From: Acinetobacter ihumii
Lineage (GTDB): Bacteria > Pseudomonadota > Gammaproteobacteria > Pseudomonadales > Moraxellaceae
Assembly: GCF_900625095.1 (NCBI RefSeq)
Contig: NZ_LR130760.1
Coordinates: 408,301-472,300 of the forward strand
Length of the DNA: 64,000 bases
Reading direction: 5' to 3'
The notes below the pieces were generated by a model that saw only the letters and a list, made by a program, of their open reading frames with translations, did no database searches and was not told where the DNA came from. Each line of letters opens with the position of its first letter. The first letter of the stretch is position 1. A program made the translations under genes and the position numbers. Below, piece after piece: positions 26,436-37,875 of this stretch.

Positions 26436-27158
26436 TTAAACGTCTAACTCAATAAATTTTGTAATTTCATGACAGGTTTTTTCGACCTGAATAAAAGGAA
26501 AGCTATGTGCCGTATTTTCCAATGTCACAATCTGAATAGATTTAGCGTCTATTTTTTGCATATTCTGCACAATTTTGCAAGGAACTAGCGCATCATGATC
26601 CGCAAAGACATGAAGTTGTCTTCCTTTGTAATTTTTTAAGACATCAACCAGATTATATTGTTCCAATATTGCCAATCCTTGTTTTAAAAGTGACATTGGC
26701 TGTGCATGTAACATGGTTTGCATGGTATTAAAGTCTGATTTAGATGTGTCAATGCCTTTGGTGACGAGCAAACCAAAACGCTTCAACGTCGTGATCGGAT
26801 CTTGTTCAAAGGAGTATTTAAATTGATTAAAGTCTTCTACCGACATCGCATGTGGCCAATTTTCATGTGCCACAAAACTTGGGTTGGATGCCATCGTAAT
26901 CAGCAATTTGGTTTCACCTGTCTTTTGGGCAATTTCATCAACCAACTGCATGGCTAATTCACCACCCAATGACCAACCCGCAATCACATCAAATTGACTT
27001 GCACGCTCAACTTGTTGCGATAGTATTTGTTCATCCAGTGCATTAAAGATATTGCTCAGTTCAACAGCATAACCCTGTTGTTCAAGTGCTTGTTTGAGCG
27101 GATTTAACAGTTGTTCACCACCGCCCCAACCTGTAATAAGAAGAATACGTTGTTTCAA
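26436..27158 (-). CDS. bioH: Pimeloyl-ACP methyl ester carboxylesterase BioH
   Basis: Removes the methyl ester put on by BioC, releasing pimeloyl-ACP for BioF. 240 residues of alpha/beta hydrolase fold: Ser63 in GWSLGG, Asp188 in DHDALVP and His217 in TAHSFPF form the likely triad. Segments ITMASNPSFVAHENWP and GLAILEQYNLVDVL match E. coli BioH (VTVASSPCFSARDEWP, GGLEILKTVDL). The start is TTG at 27158; no ATG exists before the catalytic serine. It precedes bioA by 97 bp in the same direction, which supports the function. It is shorter at the N-terminus than E. coli BioH (256). Confidence 0.85.
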   Translation of the reverse strand: MKQRILLITGWGGGEQLLNPLKQALEQQGYAVELSNIFNALDEQILSQQVERASQFDVIAGWSLGGELAMQLVDEIAQKTGETKLLITMASNPSFVAHENWPHAMSVEDFNQFKYSFEQDPITTLKRFGLLVTKGIDTSKSDFNTMQTMLHAQPMSLLKQGLAILEQYNLVDVLKNYKGRQLHVFADHDALVPCKIVQNMQKIDAKSIQIVTLENTAHSFPFIQVEKTCHEITKFIELDV

Positions 27159-27199
27159 TGTCTTACTCTGTGTCTTTCACTTTAAAAGTATAACCAGTT

Positions 27200-27550
27200 T
27201 TATTCTACAGTTGGATTGCGAGGTTGCTCATTGTTGTTTAGATCAACTAACAGCCTTGCAGGAATCACTTTTTCCCAACAGTCACGCTTGAATTGTTGAT
27301 GCACTTGATCGATTTCAAAAGAACTAGTTTTAGCGATTTGTTGTGCTTTGTTTAAATCCACTGCTCGCATATAGGCGACTCAATAATCCTGACCTTCGAT
27401 CTGGACATGAAATCATGATTCAACCAACACACCTTCGGCTTGCAAGGTTTGTATCGCTTCTGCTTTACGTTGCTCAAGTTGCTGTTGCCAATCTTCAACT
27501 TTTGGCAAAGTATTGGGTTTTAATTTAATCAGTGCAGCACCGACATCCAT
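27200..27550 (-). pseudogene. Degraded small protein gene (DUF6176-like), two in-frame TGA codons
   Basis: Read leftwards from the ATG at 27550, 117 codons run without any frameshift to a TAA at 27200-27202, but codon 46 (27413-27415) and codon 57 (27380-27382) are both TGA. The conceptual product has MDVGAALIKLKPNTLPKVEDW, LQAEGVLVES-stop-FHVQIEGQDY-stop-VAYMRAVDL and FKRDCWE, which I recognise as the small DUF6176 family, where a Trp is expected at codon 46. Uninterrupted frame on both sides suggests recent inactivation. It sits directly upstream of bioH in the same direction. Family name is from memory; the stops are seen directly. Confidence 0.75.
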
Positions 27551-27692
27551 TTAAGTGATTTCCCATTCACTATTTTTAATCATTGAATATGCATGGACTG
27601 AGTCACAAAAGCAAAATAAATTCTTTGTACATTGCAAAGTTGATTTTGTTAAACTAAAAATGAAGCTTTCTCAAATGGGCTGCTGCATAAAG

Positions 27693-28280
27693 ATGAAAAA
27701 GACACTAACAATAAAAATATTAAGAATGACTGTGCTTAGTCTCAGTTTATCAACAGGATGGATGCATTTAGCGCATGCCGAAAATAGTGTATTTTCAACA
27801 TCCAGTTCGAAGCAAAAACAATGGGTAGGTCAAGCTGCTCCAGATTTTAAATTACAAGACCAAAATGGCAAATGGCGTCAGCTCACAGATTTTCGCGGAA
27901 AATGGCTGGTACTGTATTTTTATCCAAAAGATGATTCTCCGGGCTGCACACAGGAAGCCAATCGTTTTAAGGCACTTTATCCAGAATTTATTCGTTCCAA
28001 TAGCGTCGTTCTGGGCGTAAGTCTGGATGATGTGGCTTCACATCGAAAATTTTCAGACAAATTAGGACTGCCGTTTCCAATTTTGGCAGATGGTGATCAT
28101 CAACTGGCAGAAAAGCTAGGCATTGTCCGAAATTTAGGAGTGATGAAAATTGCCAAACGTGAAAGCTTTTTAATTGATCCCAAAGGCACTGTGGTCTATC
28201 ACTATAGCAGTGTGAATGCGCAAACTCATGCCGATGAAGTGCTTAAAGATATTCAGCGTTTCCAACAAGGCAATCAATAA
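27693..28280 (+). CDS. Exported 1-Cys peroxiredoxin (BCP/AhpC-TSA family)
   Basis: 195 residues from the ATG at 27693 (MKKTLTIKILRM), which begins a good signal peptide ending at LAHA|EN; the frame is open to 27555, and an ATG at 27660 is an alternative. The thioredoxin-fold peroxidase domain has APDFKLQDQNGK, the peroxidatic Cys85 in KDDSPGCTQEANRF, GVSLDDVASHRKF and a terminal SFLIDPKG. No other cysteine is present in the mature protein, so it should work as a 1-Cys enzyme reduced by an external thiol. The predicted location is the periplasm. It converges on bfr with a shared terminator. Confidence 0.88.
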   Translation: MKKTLTIKILRMTVLSLSLSTGWMHLAHAENSVFSTSSSKQKQWVGQAAPDFKLQDQNGKWRQLTDFRGKWLVLYFYPKDDSPGCTQEANRFKALYPEFIRSNSVVLGVSLDDVASHRKFSDKLGLPFPILADGDHQLAEKLGIVRNLGVMKIAKRESFLIDPKGTVVYHYSSVNAQTHADEVLKDIQRFQQGNQ

Positions 28281-28306
28281 AAAACTCAGCCGAGGCTGAG
28301 TTTTTT
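28280..28306. terminator. Bidirectional intrinsic terminator
   Basis: Stem aaaactcagcc / ggctgagtttt around a GA loop, with A and T runs on the two flanks. It serves both the peroxiredoxin gene and the convergent bacterioferritin gene. Confidence 0.88.
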
Positions 28307-28311
28307 GAATC

Positions 28312-28776
28312 CTACATTTGCGATTGAATATAGTTTTGTAAACCCACCAACTCAATTAAACGTAATTGTTTTTCTAACCAATAGGTGTGGTCTTCTTCAG
28401 TATCTGACATTTGTGCGCGAAGCATATCACGGCTGACATAATCGCCTTTTTCTTCGCATAATTTCACGCCATCTGCCAGTTTTTGACGCACATGATATTC
28501 CAGCGCTAAATCTGCTTTTAAGCAAGACACCACATCTTCACCCGTGACAATATTATCACGATCCATATTTGGCTTGCCTTCAAGAAATAATACACGTCGA
28601 ATAATTGCATCCGCATGAGAAGCTTCTTCCTGCATTTCATGATCAATGCGTTCGTAAATTTTACTCAAGCCCCAATCTTCATACATACGTGAATGAATCA
28701 GGTATTGATCACGAGCTGCCAGTTCGCCACCGATCAACATATTTAAATAGTCTATGACTTCTGGATTGCCGCGCAT
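28312..28776 (-). CDS. bfr: Bacterioferritin-family iron storage protein, haem ligand missing
   Basis: 154 residues, the normal length for 24-mer bacterioferritin that oxidises and stores iron in the cytosol. Di-iron ferroxidase residues align by eye: Glu18, Glu51, His54, Glu93, Glu127 and His130. The position equal to E. coli Met52, which binds haem between subunits, is Ala52 here ([13 protein letters not shown]). This points to the haem-free FtnA-like branch known from Pseudomonas. The start is [12 protein letters not shown] with GGAG upstream. No clear Fur box was seen near it. Confidence 0.93.
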   Translation of the reverse strand: MRGNPEVIDYLNMLIGGELAARDQYLIHSRMYEDWGLSKIYERIDHEMQEEASHADAIIRRVLFLEGKPNMDRDNIVTGEDVVSCLKADLALEYHVRQKLADGVKLCEEKGDYVSRDMLRAQMSDTEEDHTYWLEKQLRLIELVGLQNYIQSQM

Positions 28777-29110
28777 GTCTAATTCTCCTCTCGAATGCCT
28801 TTATTATGGTCAAGTTTAACAATGATTGCAAAATAAAAATTACGTAAGTTTATGATTTTTATAAAATTAAAATGAGAAACATACGCATTTACAGTTTTAA
28901 TTGGGATAATTTATTCTGAAAAAATAAATGTTTGCATGTTTTCTTTAAAAAATTATTTTGGAAAACTGCACTATTTTTTTGTTTTTTTATTTTGTAACCA
29001 AAGACAATGCTTCTTATTTCATCGATTTTCTTGAAAGTTAGCTGCACTAAGAATTGCATATTTTTGAAAATTTCGTTAAATAAAAGAGAGTTAAAATAAC
29101 AATAGGAAAA
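28777..29110. promoter_or_regulatory. Divergent promoter region, bfr / reductase
   Basis: 334 bp of AT-rich sequence between two divergent genes. It should hold both promoters. Apart from a ribosome binding site (AGGA) just before 29111 I see no gene, repeat or convincing operator. Confidence 0.5.
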
Positions 29111-30169
29111 ATGATGGATCAGAACACCCCAATTTTAGTTACAGGTGCTACAGGTTATGTCGCTGGCTGGATCATTGAGCGATTACTCACACAAGGCTAC
29201 ACCGTCCATGCTACAGTTCGTGATCCTGCTAAAACGGAAAAACTCAAACATTTGACCGATATTGCTGAAAAGTCCTCAGGTCAAATTCATTTTTTTCAGG
29301 CAGATCTATTAACCCCTAATGCGTTTGACCAAGCCATGCAAGGTTGTGAAATTGTTATCCATACTGCCTCTCCTTTTGTGATTACCAATTATAAAGATGC
29401 CGTCAAAGATATTATTGAGCCTGCGGTCAATGGTACAGCCAATGTGCTTGAGTCAGTCAACCGTACTGCGTCTGTTCAACGCGTGGTAGTGACCTCAAGT
29501 ATTGCAGCAACTTATGGCGATGCGATTGAAATTGAAAATACGCCCAATAATGAGTTCGATGAAAGTTGTTGGAATACCACCAGTAATGAAAATCATCAGC
29601 CCTATTCTTATTCAAAAGTAGCTGCTGAACGTAAAGCTTGGGAAATGGCAGAGCAACAGAATCGCTGGTCATTGGTGTGTATCAATCCTGCTTTGGTCAT
29701 GGGACCATCGCTTACGCCTTCGAGTCAATCAGGCAGTATTGAGCTATTACAACAGTTTGCCAATGGCGTGACTTTATTGGGGGTACCGCCAATGTGGAAT
29801 GGCATTGTCGATGTACGTGATGTTGCTGATGCGCACGTGGCGGCCGCTTTATCAAATGATGCTCAGGGTCGTTATATTATTTCTGGCGGTAGTTTAAGTT
29901 TACTTGAAATGGGTCAAGCATTGACTAAACGCTTTGGTTATCGTTATCCATTTCCACATTTTACTGTGCCTAAAACGGCATTTTCTTTCATCTCTCCACT
30001 ACTGGGATATACCCGTGAATTTGTGAAACTCAATATGGGCTATCCAATTTACTTTAATGCGACACGTAGCCAGCAAGAGTTAGGCATCCACTATCGCGAT
30101 ATTCGTGAAAGTGTGTGTGATCATTTCCAACAACTACTGGATGATGGCGTAATCAAAAAACGGGGTTAA
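29111..30169 (+). CDS. NAD(P)-dependent reductase, dihydroflavonol-4-reductase-like (extended SDR)
   Basis: 352 residues. Rossmann motif TGATGYVAGW (11-20), NADP-type Arg in ATVRDPAK, TSSIAATYG (128-136) and active-site YxxxK at Tyr165-Lys169 place it in the extended short-chain dehydrogenase/reductase group with bacterial aldehyde or dihydroflavonol-type reductases. INPALVMGPS and DVRDVADAHVAA are typical of this branch. The substrate cannot be told from sequence. It is a single gene ending at a hairpin shared with ligA. Confidence 0.88.
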   Translation: MMDQNTPILVTGATGYVAGWIIERLLTQGYTVHATVRDPAKTEKLKHLTDIAEKSSGQIHFFQADLLTPNAFDQAMQGCEIVIHTASPFVITNYKDAVKDIIEPAVNGTANVLESVNRTASVQRVVVTSSIAATYGDAIEIENTPNNEFDESCWNTTSNENHQPYSYSKVAAERKAWEMAEQQNRWSLVCINPALVMGPSLTPSSQSGSIELLQQFANGVTLLGVPPMWNGIVDVRDVADAHVAAALSNDAQGRYIISGGSLSLLEMGQALTKRFGYRYPFPHFTVPKTAFSFISPLLGYTREFVKLNMGYPIYFNATRSQQELGIHYRDIRESVCDHFQQLLDDGVIKKRG

Positions 30170-30190
30170 ACCCATATTCAATAAAAACGG

Positions 30191-30220
30191 TGACGTTCAT
30201 CCAAACTCAGATGAACGTCA
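30191..30220. terminator. Hairpin between convergent reductase and ligA genes
   Basis: Perfect 11-bp inverted repeat tgacgttcatc / gatgaacgtca with an 8-nt loop and short A/T flanks. A likely shared terminator, although the T run is weak. Confidence 0.65.
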
Positions 30221-30230
30221 TCAAAAAGAG

Positions 30231-32267
<2,037 letters not shown>

Positions 32268-32274
32268 TCACCAT

Positions 32275-32297
32275 ATAAAAGGGCGGAAAATCCGCCC
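32275..32297 (-). terminator. Intrinsic terminator between zipA and ligA
   Basis: 7-bp G/C-rich stem gggcgga / tccgccc with a 3-nt loop; on the minus strand it is followed by TTTTATAT. It lies 14 bp before the ligA start, so smc-zipA transcription probably stops or is reduced here. Confidence 0.7.
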
Positions 32298-32356
32298 AGC
32301 GTTGCGACCACAATGCATCGCAATAAAAGTACAAAAATCCTGTTCGTTAAAAATCG

Positions 32357-33400
32357 TTACACAGTTTCCTGTGTGCAACGATAGTCAATTACATGATGGC
32401 GCCAGTGTTCTTTCAGTTGTGGTGTAAATTCCAGATTGTTTTCATCAAAAACTTTTCCATCCACTTCACGGGCGATCAACCCTGCAATACTGGCCATCAT
32501 ATCGAAACCTTTTAAAGCATCTTGATGAGGTAATGCAAGGAAAAAAGCTAGTCCTTGAACCTGTTCGCTCGATAAAGTCTCAAGATCAAATCCTGCTGGA
32601 CCATTATCAGTCATGCGTAATACTGAAAACATCAGCGGACTGGGCTCATCGGTTTTTTCATAACGATGGAAACATGCCATTTCGCCAAAACGTAAACCGT
32701 ATTTAAGCAATACTTTAAGGGTTTTATCGCCTGACAATGCACGGCGCGGATTTGGATAAACATTCAGTGCCACAATTTCTTGCGCTGTCATCAATGCGCT
32801 TTCATCATCAAAACGCTGCTGTTCGTGTAAATGCACATCCAATAAACTACTTTCACCGTCGAACTCAGCGATGGTGGCTGCTTCAACTTCTGGATTGAGC
32901 TGAAATTCGTCAGATTTTTTAGTCTGCTCTGCCTGAAGCTGATCATTCTCAGGGGATGTTTCCACCTTGGCAGGATCAAGCTCTTGCCCATCTGGAGTTT
33001 CAACAACTTCGACAACCGTATTTTGTTGTAAAGCATCTTCAACCACAGATGATGCCTGAACAGTCTCAAGCTCTTGTGATACGACTTCTTTATCCAGTTT
33101 GTCTTCAACCAGTTCAGGCGAAGCTAGGCTTTGAACCGACTGATCGTCGAGTGTCTCTGGAATATCCTGTAAAGCAGGTTCTTTGCGTTCTCGCTCATTT
33201 GCAGGCGTTTCTACAGCTGATTCAGCAGGCAATTGATCTCGTACATGACGTGGAATAATGGGCTTATTACTCTCAGGATCAATGTGTAACGCACTTTCTA
33301 GTGAGGGTTCGGTCGGAGCTGGTTTTCTAAGCACCATTCTTAAACCGATGATCATGGCAATAATGGCAACAATAATGCCGATGATGGTTGAAACTTCCAT
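32357..33400 (-). CDS. zipA: Cell division protein ZipA
   Basis: Inner-membrane anchor of FtsZ at the division site. 347 residues: an N-terminal out-facing end and single membrane helix (about 4-24, IIGIIVAIIAMIIGL), a long acidic Glu/Gln/Pro-rich linker (about 30-190), and the FtsZ-binding ZipA_C domain (about 205-345; VALNVYPNPRRALSG, LRFGEMACFHRYE, GFDMMASIAGLIAREVDGKVFDENN). Only one base separates it from the smc stop. The conserved smc-zipA-ligA order supports the call. Confidence 0.94.
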   Translation of the reverse strand: MEVSTIIGIIVAIIAMIIGLRMVLRKPAPTEPSLESALHIDPESNKPIIPRHVRDQLPAESAVETPANERERKEPALQDIPETLDDQSVQSLASPELVEDKLDKEVVSQELETVQASSVVEDALQQNTVVEVVETPDGQELDPAKVETSPENDQLQAEQTKKSDEFQLNPEVEAATIAEFDGESSLLDVHLHEQQRFDDESALMTAQEIVALNVYPNPRRALSGDKTLKVLLKYGLRFGEMACFHRYEKTDEPSPLMFSVLRMTDNGPAGFDLETLSSEQVQGLAFFLALPHQDALKGFDMMASIAGLIAREVDGKVFDENNLEFTPQLKEHWRHHVIDYRCTQETV

Positions 33401-33401
33401 A

Positions 33402-36400
33402 CTATGACTCCGTGACTAACCCATATTCTTTTGCTTGTTCCAAATTAACAGTGACCAGTTTTGAGGTGCCGGGTTCTGGCATGGTCACCCCTAATAAATC
33501 GGTCGCCATTGTCATTGCAAGTTTATTATGTGTAATGTAAATGAATTGCACCTGTTCAGAAAGCTCTTTTACCAAATTACAAAACCGTTGTACATTGGCA
33601 TCATCTAGCGGCGCATCGACTTCATCCAGTACACAAAATGGCGCAGGATTCAATCGAAAAATCGCAAAGACCAATGCCAGCGCAGTCAGTGCCTTTTCAC
33701 CACCCGATAAAAGTGCCAATGAACTGTTACGTTTTCCTGGTGGTCGAGCCATTAGTTTTACACCTGATTGCCAGTCATCTTCAAGGCTTAAACTCGCCTC
33801 TCCACCTGTAAATACTTTCGGAAATAATTGCTGAAGCTCAGTATTGACCTGATCAAAAGTGGTCATAAACAGTTTTTTTGTTTCCTGATCAATACTTTTC
33901 ATCGCATCTTTCAGTTGCGATACCGTATTTTCTAAGTCCTGAATTTGATGGCTCAATTCTTCAAAACGTTTGGATACTTCTTCATATTCATGTGACGCCG
34001 CCAAATTCACTGCACCCAGTTTTTCAAATTGTCGTTGGGCTTTTTCCAGTGTCTGCTGATGTTCGACAAGATGAAGCGTTAAGCCCACGACCTGCTCGCT
34101 GCCCATCTCTTTTAACTGTTCCTGAAAATGTTCCAGATCCGATTTTGCTGCTTGCCAGCTTAAGCGTTTTTGTTCCAATTGTTCACGTAATTGTTCATCA
34201 CGTTGTTGGGTGTGATGGCGTTGTTCGGTCAAATGCTGTTGTTTTTCTTGTACGCTATTGAGTTCAAGTTGCCATTCATTCCAGCTTTTTTTCAGTTTTT
34301 CAGTTCGCTGACATTGCTCCGAAAATTCAGACTCAAGTGACGGTAATTCAAGCTGAATCGGATCGACAAACTTTTTTGCCTGCTCCATTTGCTCAATAAT
34401 TTGTCGGTATTGGGTTTTTAAAAAGCTCAAATCTTTTTCAAGCAGTTCAATTTGCTGCTGCGTTTGAGTAACAATACGACGTGTGTTTTCACGTTCTTGT
34501 TGCTGTTGTTGTAATTGTTGCTGCTGATCATCTAGCTGTTCTGCCAAGCTTTCCAGCTGAAATTGTTGCGTTTTATACTCTGGCAGGTTCGCTTCAAGTT
34601 TTAAATTTAACGCGTGTAAATCAATATCCAGATCATCACGCTGCATTGCATCGTCTTCGAGCTGAACGTCCAGTTGTTTTAATTGCTCTTGCAACTGTTG
34701 TTTTTGCAATACAAAAGCCTGCGCCGCACTTTGATGTTTAGTGATGTCTAACTCAAGCTGTTGCTGCTGCTTTTGCTGTTGTTTGAATTGATGTTTGAAG
34801 TGCTGTAATTGATCTTGCTGAATGTTGATTTGCTGTTGTTGTTCTGAATTTTGTCGCTCTAAATGCTCAAGTTCGGGTTGTAATATTGAAAGAAGTTGTG
34901 CAATTTCATCCAGACGAATCCGATGGCTTAACACACCGCTATTTTGACTATCTTCATCATAATCCAGTGCAATAACCCAATCTCGCCCGATATGATAAGC
35001 ATCTAGCGTGACTATACTTTGCCCAGCTTCAAGTTGTGCTTGCAATGCCAGCGCTTGATTTAGGTCATCTGCCAACCAGATGTTTTGCCATAGCGATAAC
35101 TGAGGTGTTTCAACCCAGTCAGAAAATGGCGATAGCGAAAAATGTGACTTAGATTGCGGTAAATTTTCCGAATTTTCGGTCGCTTTAATTTGCCGTGCCA
35201 ATTGTGGCTTAAAATTCGCATTCTGTTCAAGATATTGCGCATTCATCCATTGACTGAGCAATTTCTCAATCAAACTGGCATGCACTTTTCCTGCTTCTGT
35301 TAACTGTAAAACTGACATCAATCGCAAAACATCGGATTGTTTTGGACTTTGTTTTGCCACCAGTTGATTTAGATTTTTTTGTTCAGCCTGTAACACCTGT
35401 ATTTGATTTTTATGCTGCTGAATCTCTGTTTTTAATTGATTGTATTGTTGTTGCTGTAATTGTAAAGATTGTTCCGTTTGTTCAATCTGCTGTTCTAGTG
35501 CAACATTGTCTTGTTTCAGTTGTTGTAATTGGTGCTCTAAATTTTGTAATTCGTCATCTTGTACTTGTGCTGCAATTTGCGAGGTTTGGCTATCCAGTGT
35601 GTGTTTCTGCTGCGTCAGTCGCTCTATACTTTTTGTCAGCTGTTCAAGTTGCAACGACATCTGGTTTTTCTGTTGTTGTTGCTTTTCAACCTGCTGTTTC
35701 GTGTGGTTGAACTGCTCTTGAGCCTGTTGATGTTGAGCTTTTAAATCCTGATAGTTATTTTCACTTTGCTGCGTGTTTGCCTCAAAACCATTTAAATGTT
35801 CAGTGTGTTCATCCAGTTGCGTTAATAAATTTTCAAGCTGTAGTTCACTCAGTTGTAAGCGCTCTTTAGTTTGGACTTTTTGCTGCTCAAGCTGAGTCAA
35901 AGTGCTACTGTTTTGTTGATACAAACTTTGTTTTTGTTCCAGCGTCATTTTTAGCTCAGCCAGTTTTTTCTCTGCCTGTTGCCACTCGTTTTGCAGTGGG
36001 GTGGACTGTTGAATCAACTTTTGAAATAAGGCACTACTGGCTTCAAGATCATGTTCAATGGTATTCAGTTCAGAACGAACCAGCTTAAACTCATCGCCCA
36101 AAGCCGTCATTTCAACGGTATATTCCTGCTGAAGCTGACTAGATTGCGCGGATTGAAACGATAAAATCTCGATTTTTAACGTTCTAATTTGCTGTTCAAG
36201 CTGTTTGTAGTGAATGGCTGCTTCAGATTGGCGTTTCAGGGTTTTTAGCTGTGATTTGAGTTCCTGCGCAATATCTTCTAAACGCGATAAATTTTGTTCA
36301 GTATGTTCCAGATGTTGTAAGGTCTCACGACGACGTGCCTGATAGCGTGACACGCCTGCGGCTTCTTCAATGAACACCCGCATTTCTTCAGGCTTGGCAT

Positions 36401-36860
36401 CGACCAGACGATTGATCATCCCCTGTTCAATAATCGCGTAAGAGCGTGGCCCTAAACCGGTTCCCAGAAAAATATCGGTAATATCACGGCGGCGACAGCG
36501 CGTTCCATTTAAAAAATACTCAGATTTGCCATCTCGATTGACCTGACGACGAACTGCCAGCTCATTATAGGCATTATACGCACCGCCCAATTTGCCATAG
36601 GTATTGTCAAATCTGAGTTCAACACTCGCAACACTAACAGGTTTACGTTTTGCAGTTCCCGTAAAAATCACGTCTTGCATACTGCCACCACGTAACTGCC
36701 GTGCACTGGACTCGCCCATGACCCAGCGAATCGCATCAATCACATTGGATTTTCCACAACCATTCGGGCCAACCACCGCAGTACGATTCGCCTTAAATTG
36801 CAAAGTGGATGAGTCAGCAAATGACTTAAAGCCTGCAAGTTTTAAACTGCTTAAACGCAT
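33402..36860 (-). CDS. smc: Chromosome segregation ATPase Smc
   Basis: Core subunit of bacterial condensin, working with ScpA and ScpB (4446-5824). 1152 residues: N-terminal head with Walker A GPNGCGKS (31-38), two very long Gln-rich coiled coils around a hinge (about 490-640), and a C-terminal head with the ABC signature LLSGGEKALTALAL and Walker B PFCVLDEVDAPLDD. The length is normal. The glutamine-rich coils give Cys-rich shadow frames on the other strand that should be ignored. Confidence 0.97.
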   Translation of the reverse strand: MRLSSLKLAGFKSFADSSTLQFKANRTAVVGPNGCGKSNVIDAIRWVMGESSARQLRGGSMQDVIFTGTAKRKPVSVASVELRFDNTYGKLGGAYNAYNELAVRRQVNRDGKSEYFLNGTRCRRRDITDIFLGTGLGPRSYAIIEQGMINRLVDAKPEEMRVFIEEAAGVSRYQARRRETLQHLEHTEQNLSRLEDIAQELKSQLKTLKRQSEAAIHYKQLEQQIRTLKIEILSFQSAQSSQLQQEYTVEMTALGDEFKLVRSELNTIEHDLEASSALFQKLIQQSTPLQNEWQQAEKKLAELKMTLEQKQSLYQQNSSTLTQLEQQKVQTKERLQLSELQLENLLTQLDEHTEHLNGFEANTQQSENNYQDLKAQHQQAQEQFNHTKQQVEKQQQQKNQMSLQLEQLTKSIERLTQQKHTLDSQTSQIAAQVQDDELQNLEHQLQQLKQDNVALEQQIEQTEQSLQLQQQQYNQLKTEIQQHKNQIQVLQAEQKNLNQLVAKQSPKQSDVLRLMSVLQLTEAGKVHASLIEKLLSQWMNAQYLEQNANFKPQLARQIKATENSENLPQSKSHFSLSPFSDWVETPQLSLWQNIWLADDLNQALALQAQLEAGQSIVTLDAYHIGRDWVIALDYDEDSQNSGVLSHRIRLDEIAQLLSILQPELEHLERQNSEQQQQINIQQDQLQHFKHQFKQQQKQQQQLELDITKHQSAAQAFVLQKQQLQEQLKQLDVQLEDDAMQRDDLDIDLHALNLKLEANLPEYKTQQFQLESLAEQLDDQQQQLQQQQQERENTRRIVTQTQQQIELLEKDLSFLKTQYRQIIEQMEQAKKFVDPIQLELPSLESEFSEQCQRTEKLKKSWNEWQLELNSVQEKQQHLTEQRHHTQQRDEQLREQLEQKRLSWQAAKSDLEHFQEQLKEMGSEQVVGLTLHLVEHQQTLEKAQRQFEKLGAVNLAASHEYEEVSKRFEELSHQIQDLENTVSQLKDAMKSIDQETKKLFMTTFDQVNTELQQLFPKVFTGGEASLSLEDDWQSGVKLMARPPGKRNSSLALLSGGEKALTALALVFAIFRLNPAPFCVLDEVDAPLDDANVQRFCNLVKELSEQVQFIYITHNKLAMTMATDLLGVTMPEPGTSKLVTVNLEQAKEYGLVTES

Positions 36861-37102
36861 AATGTCCTAATCAATTTTTTATTATTTGCCCAACTGATCT
36901 CAATCTTCTGGTTTTTAACCTTCTGCTTTTCAATGTGGTGGACAGAATAGATACCCATAGCAGCTTATTTTAAAGTGAATGTCATGGAATAGGGGCTTTT
37001 TTTGACGAGAACTTGACTGATTTTATCGCAAAATATCACGATCAGCTAAAATATCGCCAACATACACGACCACTTATATTTTTGATCTGCTATTTAGCCG
37101 TA

Positions 37103-37798
37103 TTAACGACGTGAACGACGCGCCCACGCCAACTCAATTTGTTTCATTCGAGTCAGGGAATCGAGCACAAGATGACGTAAATGTCGGCAAAAATCTTCCA
37201 TAAATAACGTAGCCTGATGAGATTTTCGAATTAACACCGCATCAGCAACCAATTTAAACAGTGCTAAAGATTCCTGTAGTTCGCGACGTGAGGTATTCAG
37301 TGTTAAAAAATAGCTACGGCGCAACGATGGTAATAATTCTTTATAAAATTTCATCAAATACGGATTAGCCACCATATCGTGCTGTAAGGCCAGATATTGA
37401 AAAATACCATCATAAAATTTTTCGGTATCACCGACTTTGACCTGTTCAGCCAAATGATCCATAAGTTGCTGTAATTGTTCCGCTTCATGTACACGCCATG
37501 TTTCACTAATACGTTGCACAATATGCCCTAATACCAACACACTGGTATCAAACAAAGATTTGACTTGTTGCGAGGACATTTCGGAAACAATCGCACCACG
37601 ACGTGGATAGATGTGAATCAAATGAGTACGTTCCAAGAGTAACAATGCTTCACGCACAGAACCACGACTGACGTCTAGCTCTTTGGCGATCCGTAGTTCC
37701 TGAATACGTTCACCCTCAACCAGTTCACCTGTAATAATCTGATCGCTAATATGTTTTGCAATTTGCTCCGACAGGCTCTCTGTCTCTTCAAGTTTCAT
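37103..37798 (-). CDS. GntR family regulator, FCD-domain subfamily
   Basis: 231 residues. An N-terminal winged helix-turn-helix (about 8-75: LSEQIAKHISDQIITGELVEGERIQELRIAKELDVSRGSVREALLLLE) is followed by an FCD-type all-helical effector domain (about 85-225) that usually binds small carboxylates, sometimes through a metal. It is a single gene with AGGTG upstream of the ATG, lying downstream of a TSUP carrier on the same strand. Two short palindromes in its upstream region look like GntR operators, which would mean autoregulation. Confidence 0.9.
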   Translation of the reverse strand: MKLEETESLSEQIAKHISDQIITGELVEGERIQELRIAKELDVSRGSVREALLLLERTHLIHIYPRRGAIVSEMSSQQVKSLFDTSVLVLGHIVQRISETWRVHEAEQLQQLMDHLAEQVKVGDTEKFYDGIFQYLALQHDMVANPYLMKFYKELLPSLRRSYFLTLNTSRRELQESLALFKLVADAVLIRKSHQATLFMEDFCRHLRHLVLDSLTRMKQIELAWARRSRR

Positions 37799-37875
37799 GA
37801 ATCACCTGTTTTGATTTTTACTTTGGCGTTCCGCTGCCCAATTTATTGTGATTGTTTTAACGATTCTACGAATTG

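Noticed and set aside
27094-27528. Two rightward open frames of 61-65 codons upstream of the peroxiredoxin
   Set aside because: They are antisense to bioH and to the degraded DUF6176-like gene, whose codon pattern is clear on the minus strand.
35440-35721. Very Cys-rich, metallothionein-like open frame
   Set aside because: It is the antisense of the Gln-rich coiled coil of Smc; CAA/CAG runs read backwards give Cys codons.
34480-36000. Repetitive CAA/CAG-rich DNA in smc as a possible microsatellite
   Set aside because: The repeats follow coiled-coil heptads with varied codons and there is no exact tandem unit.
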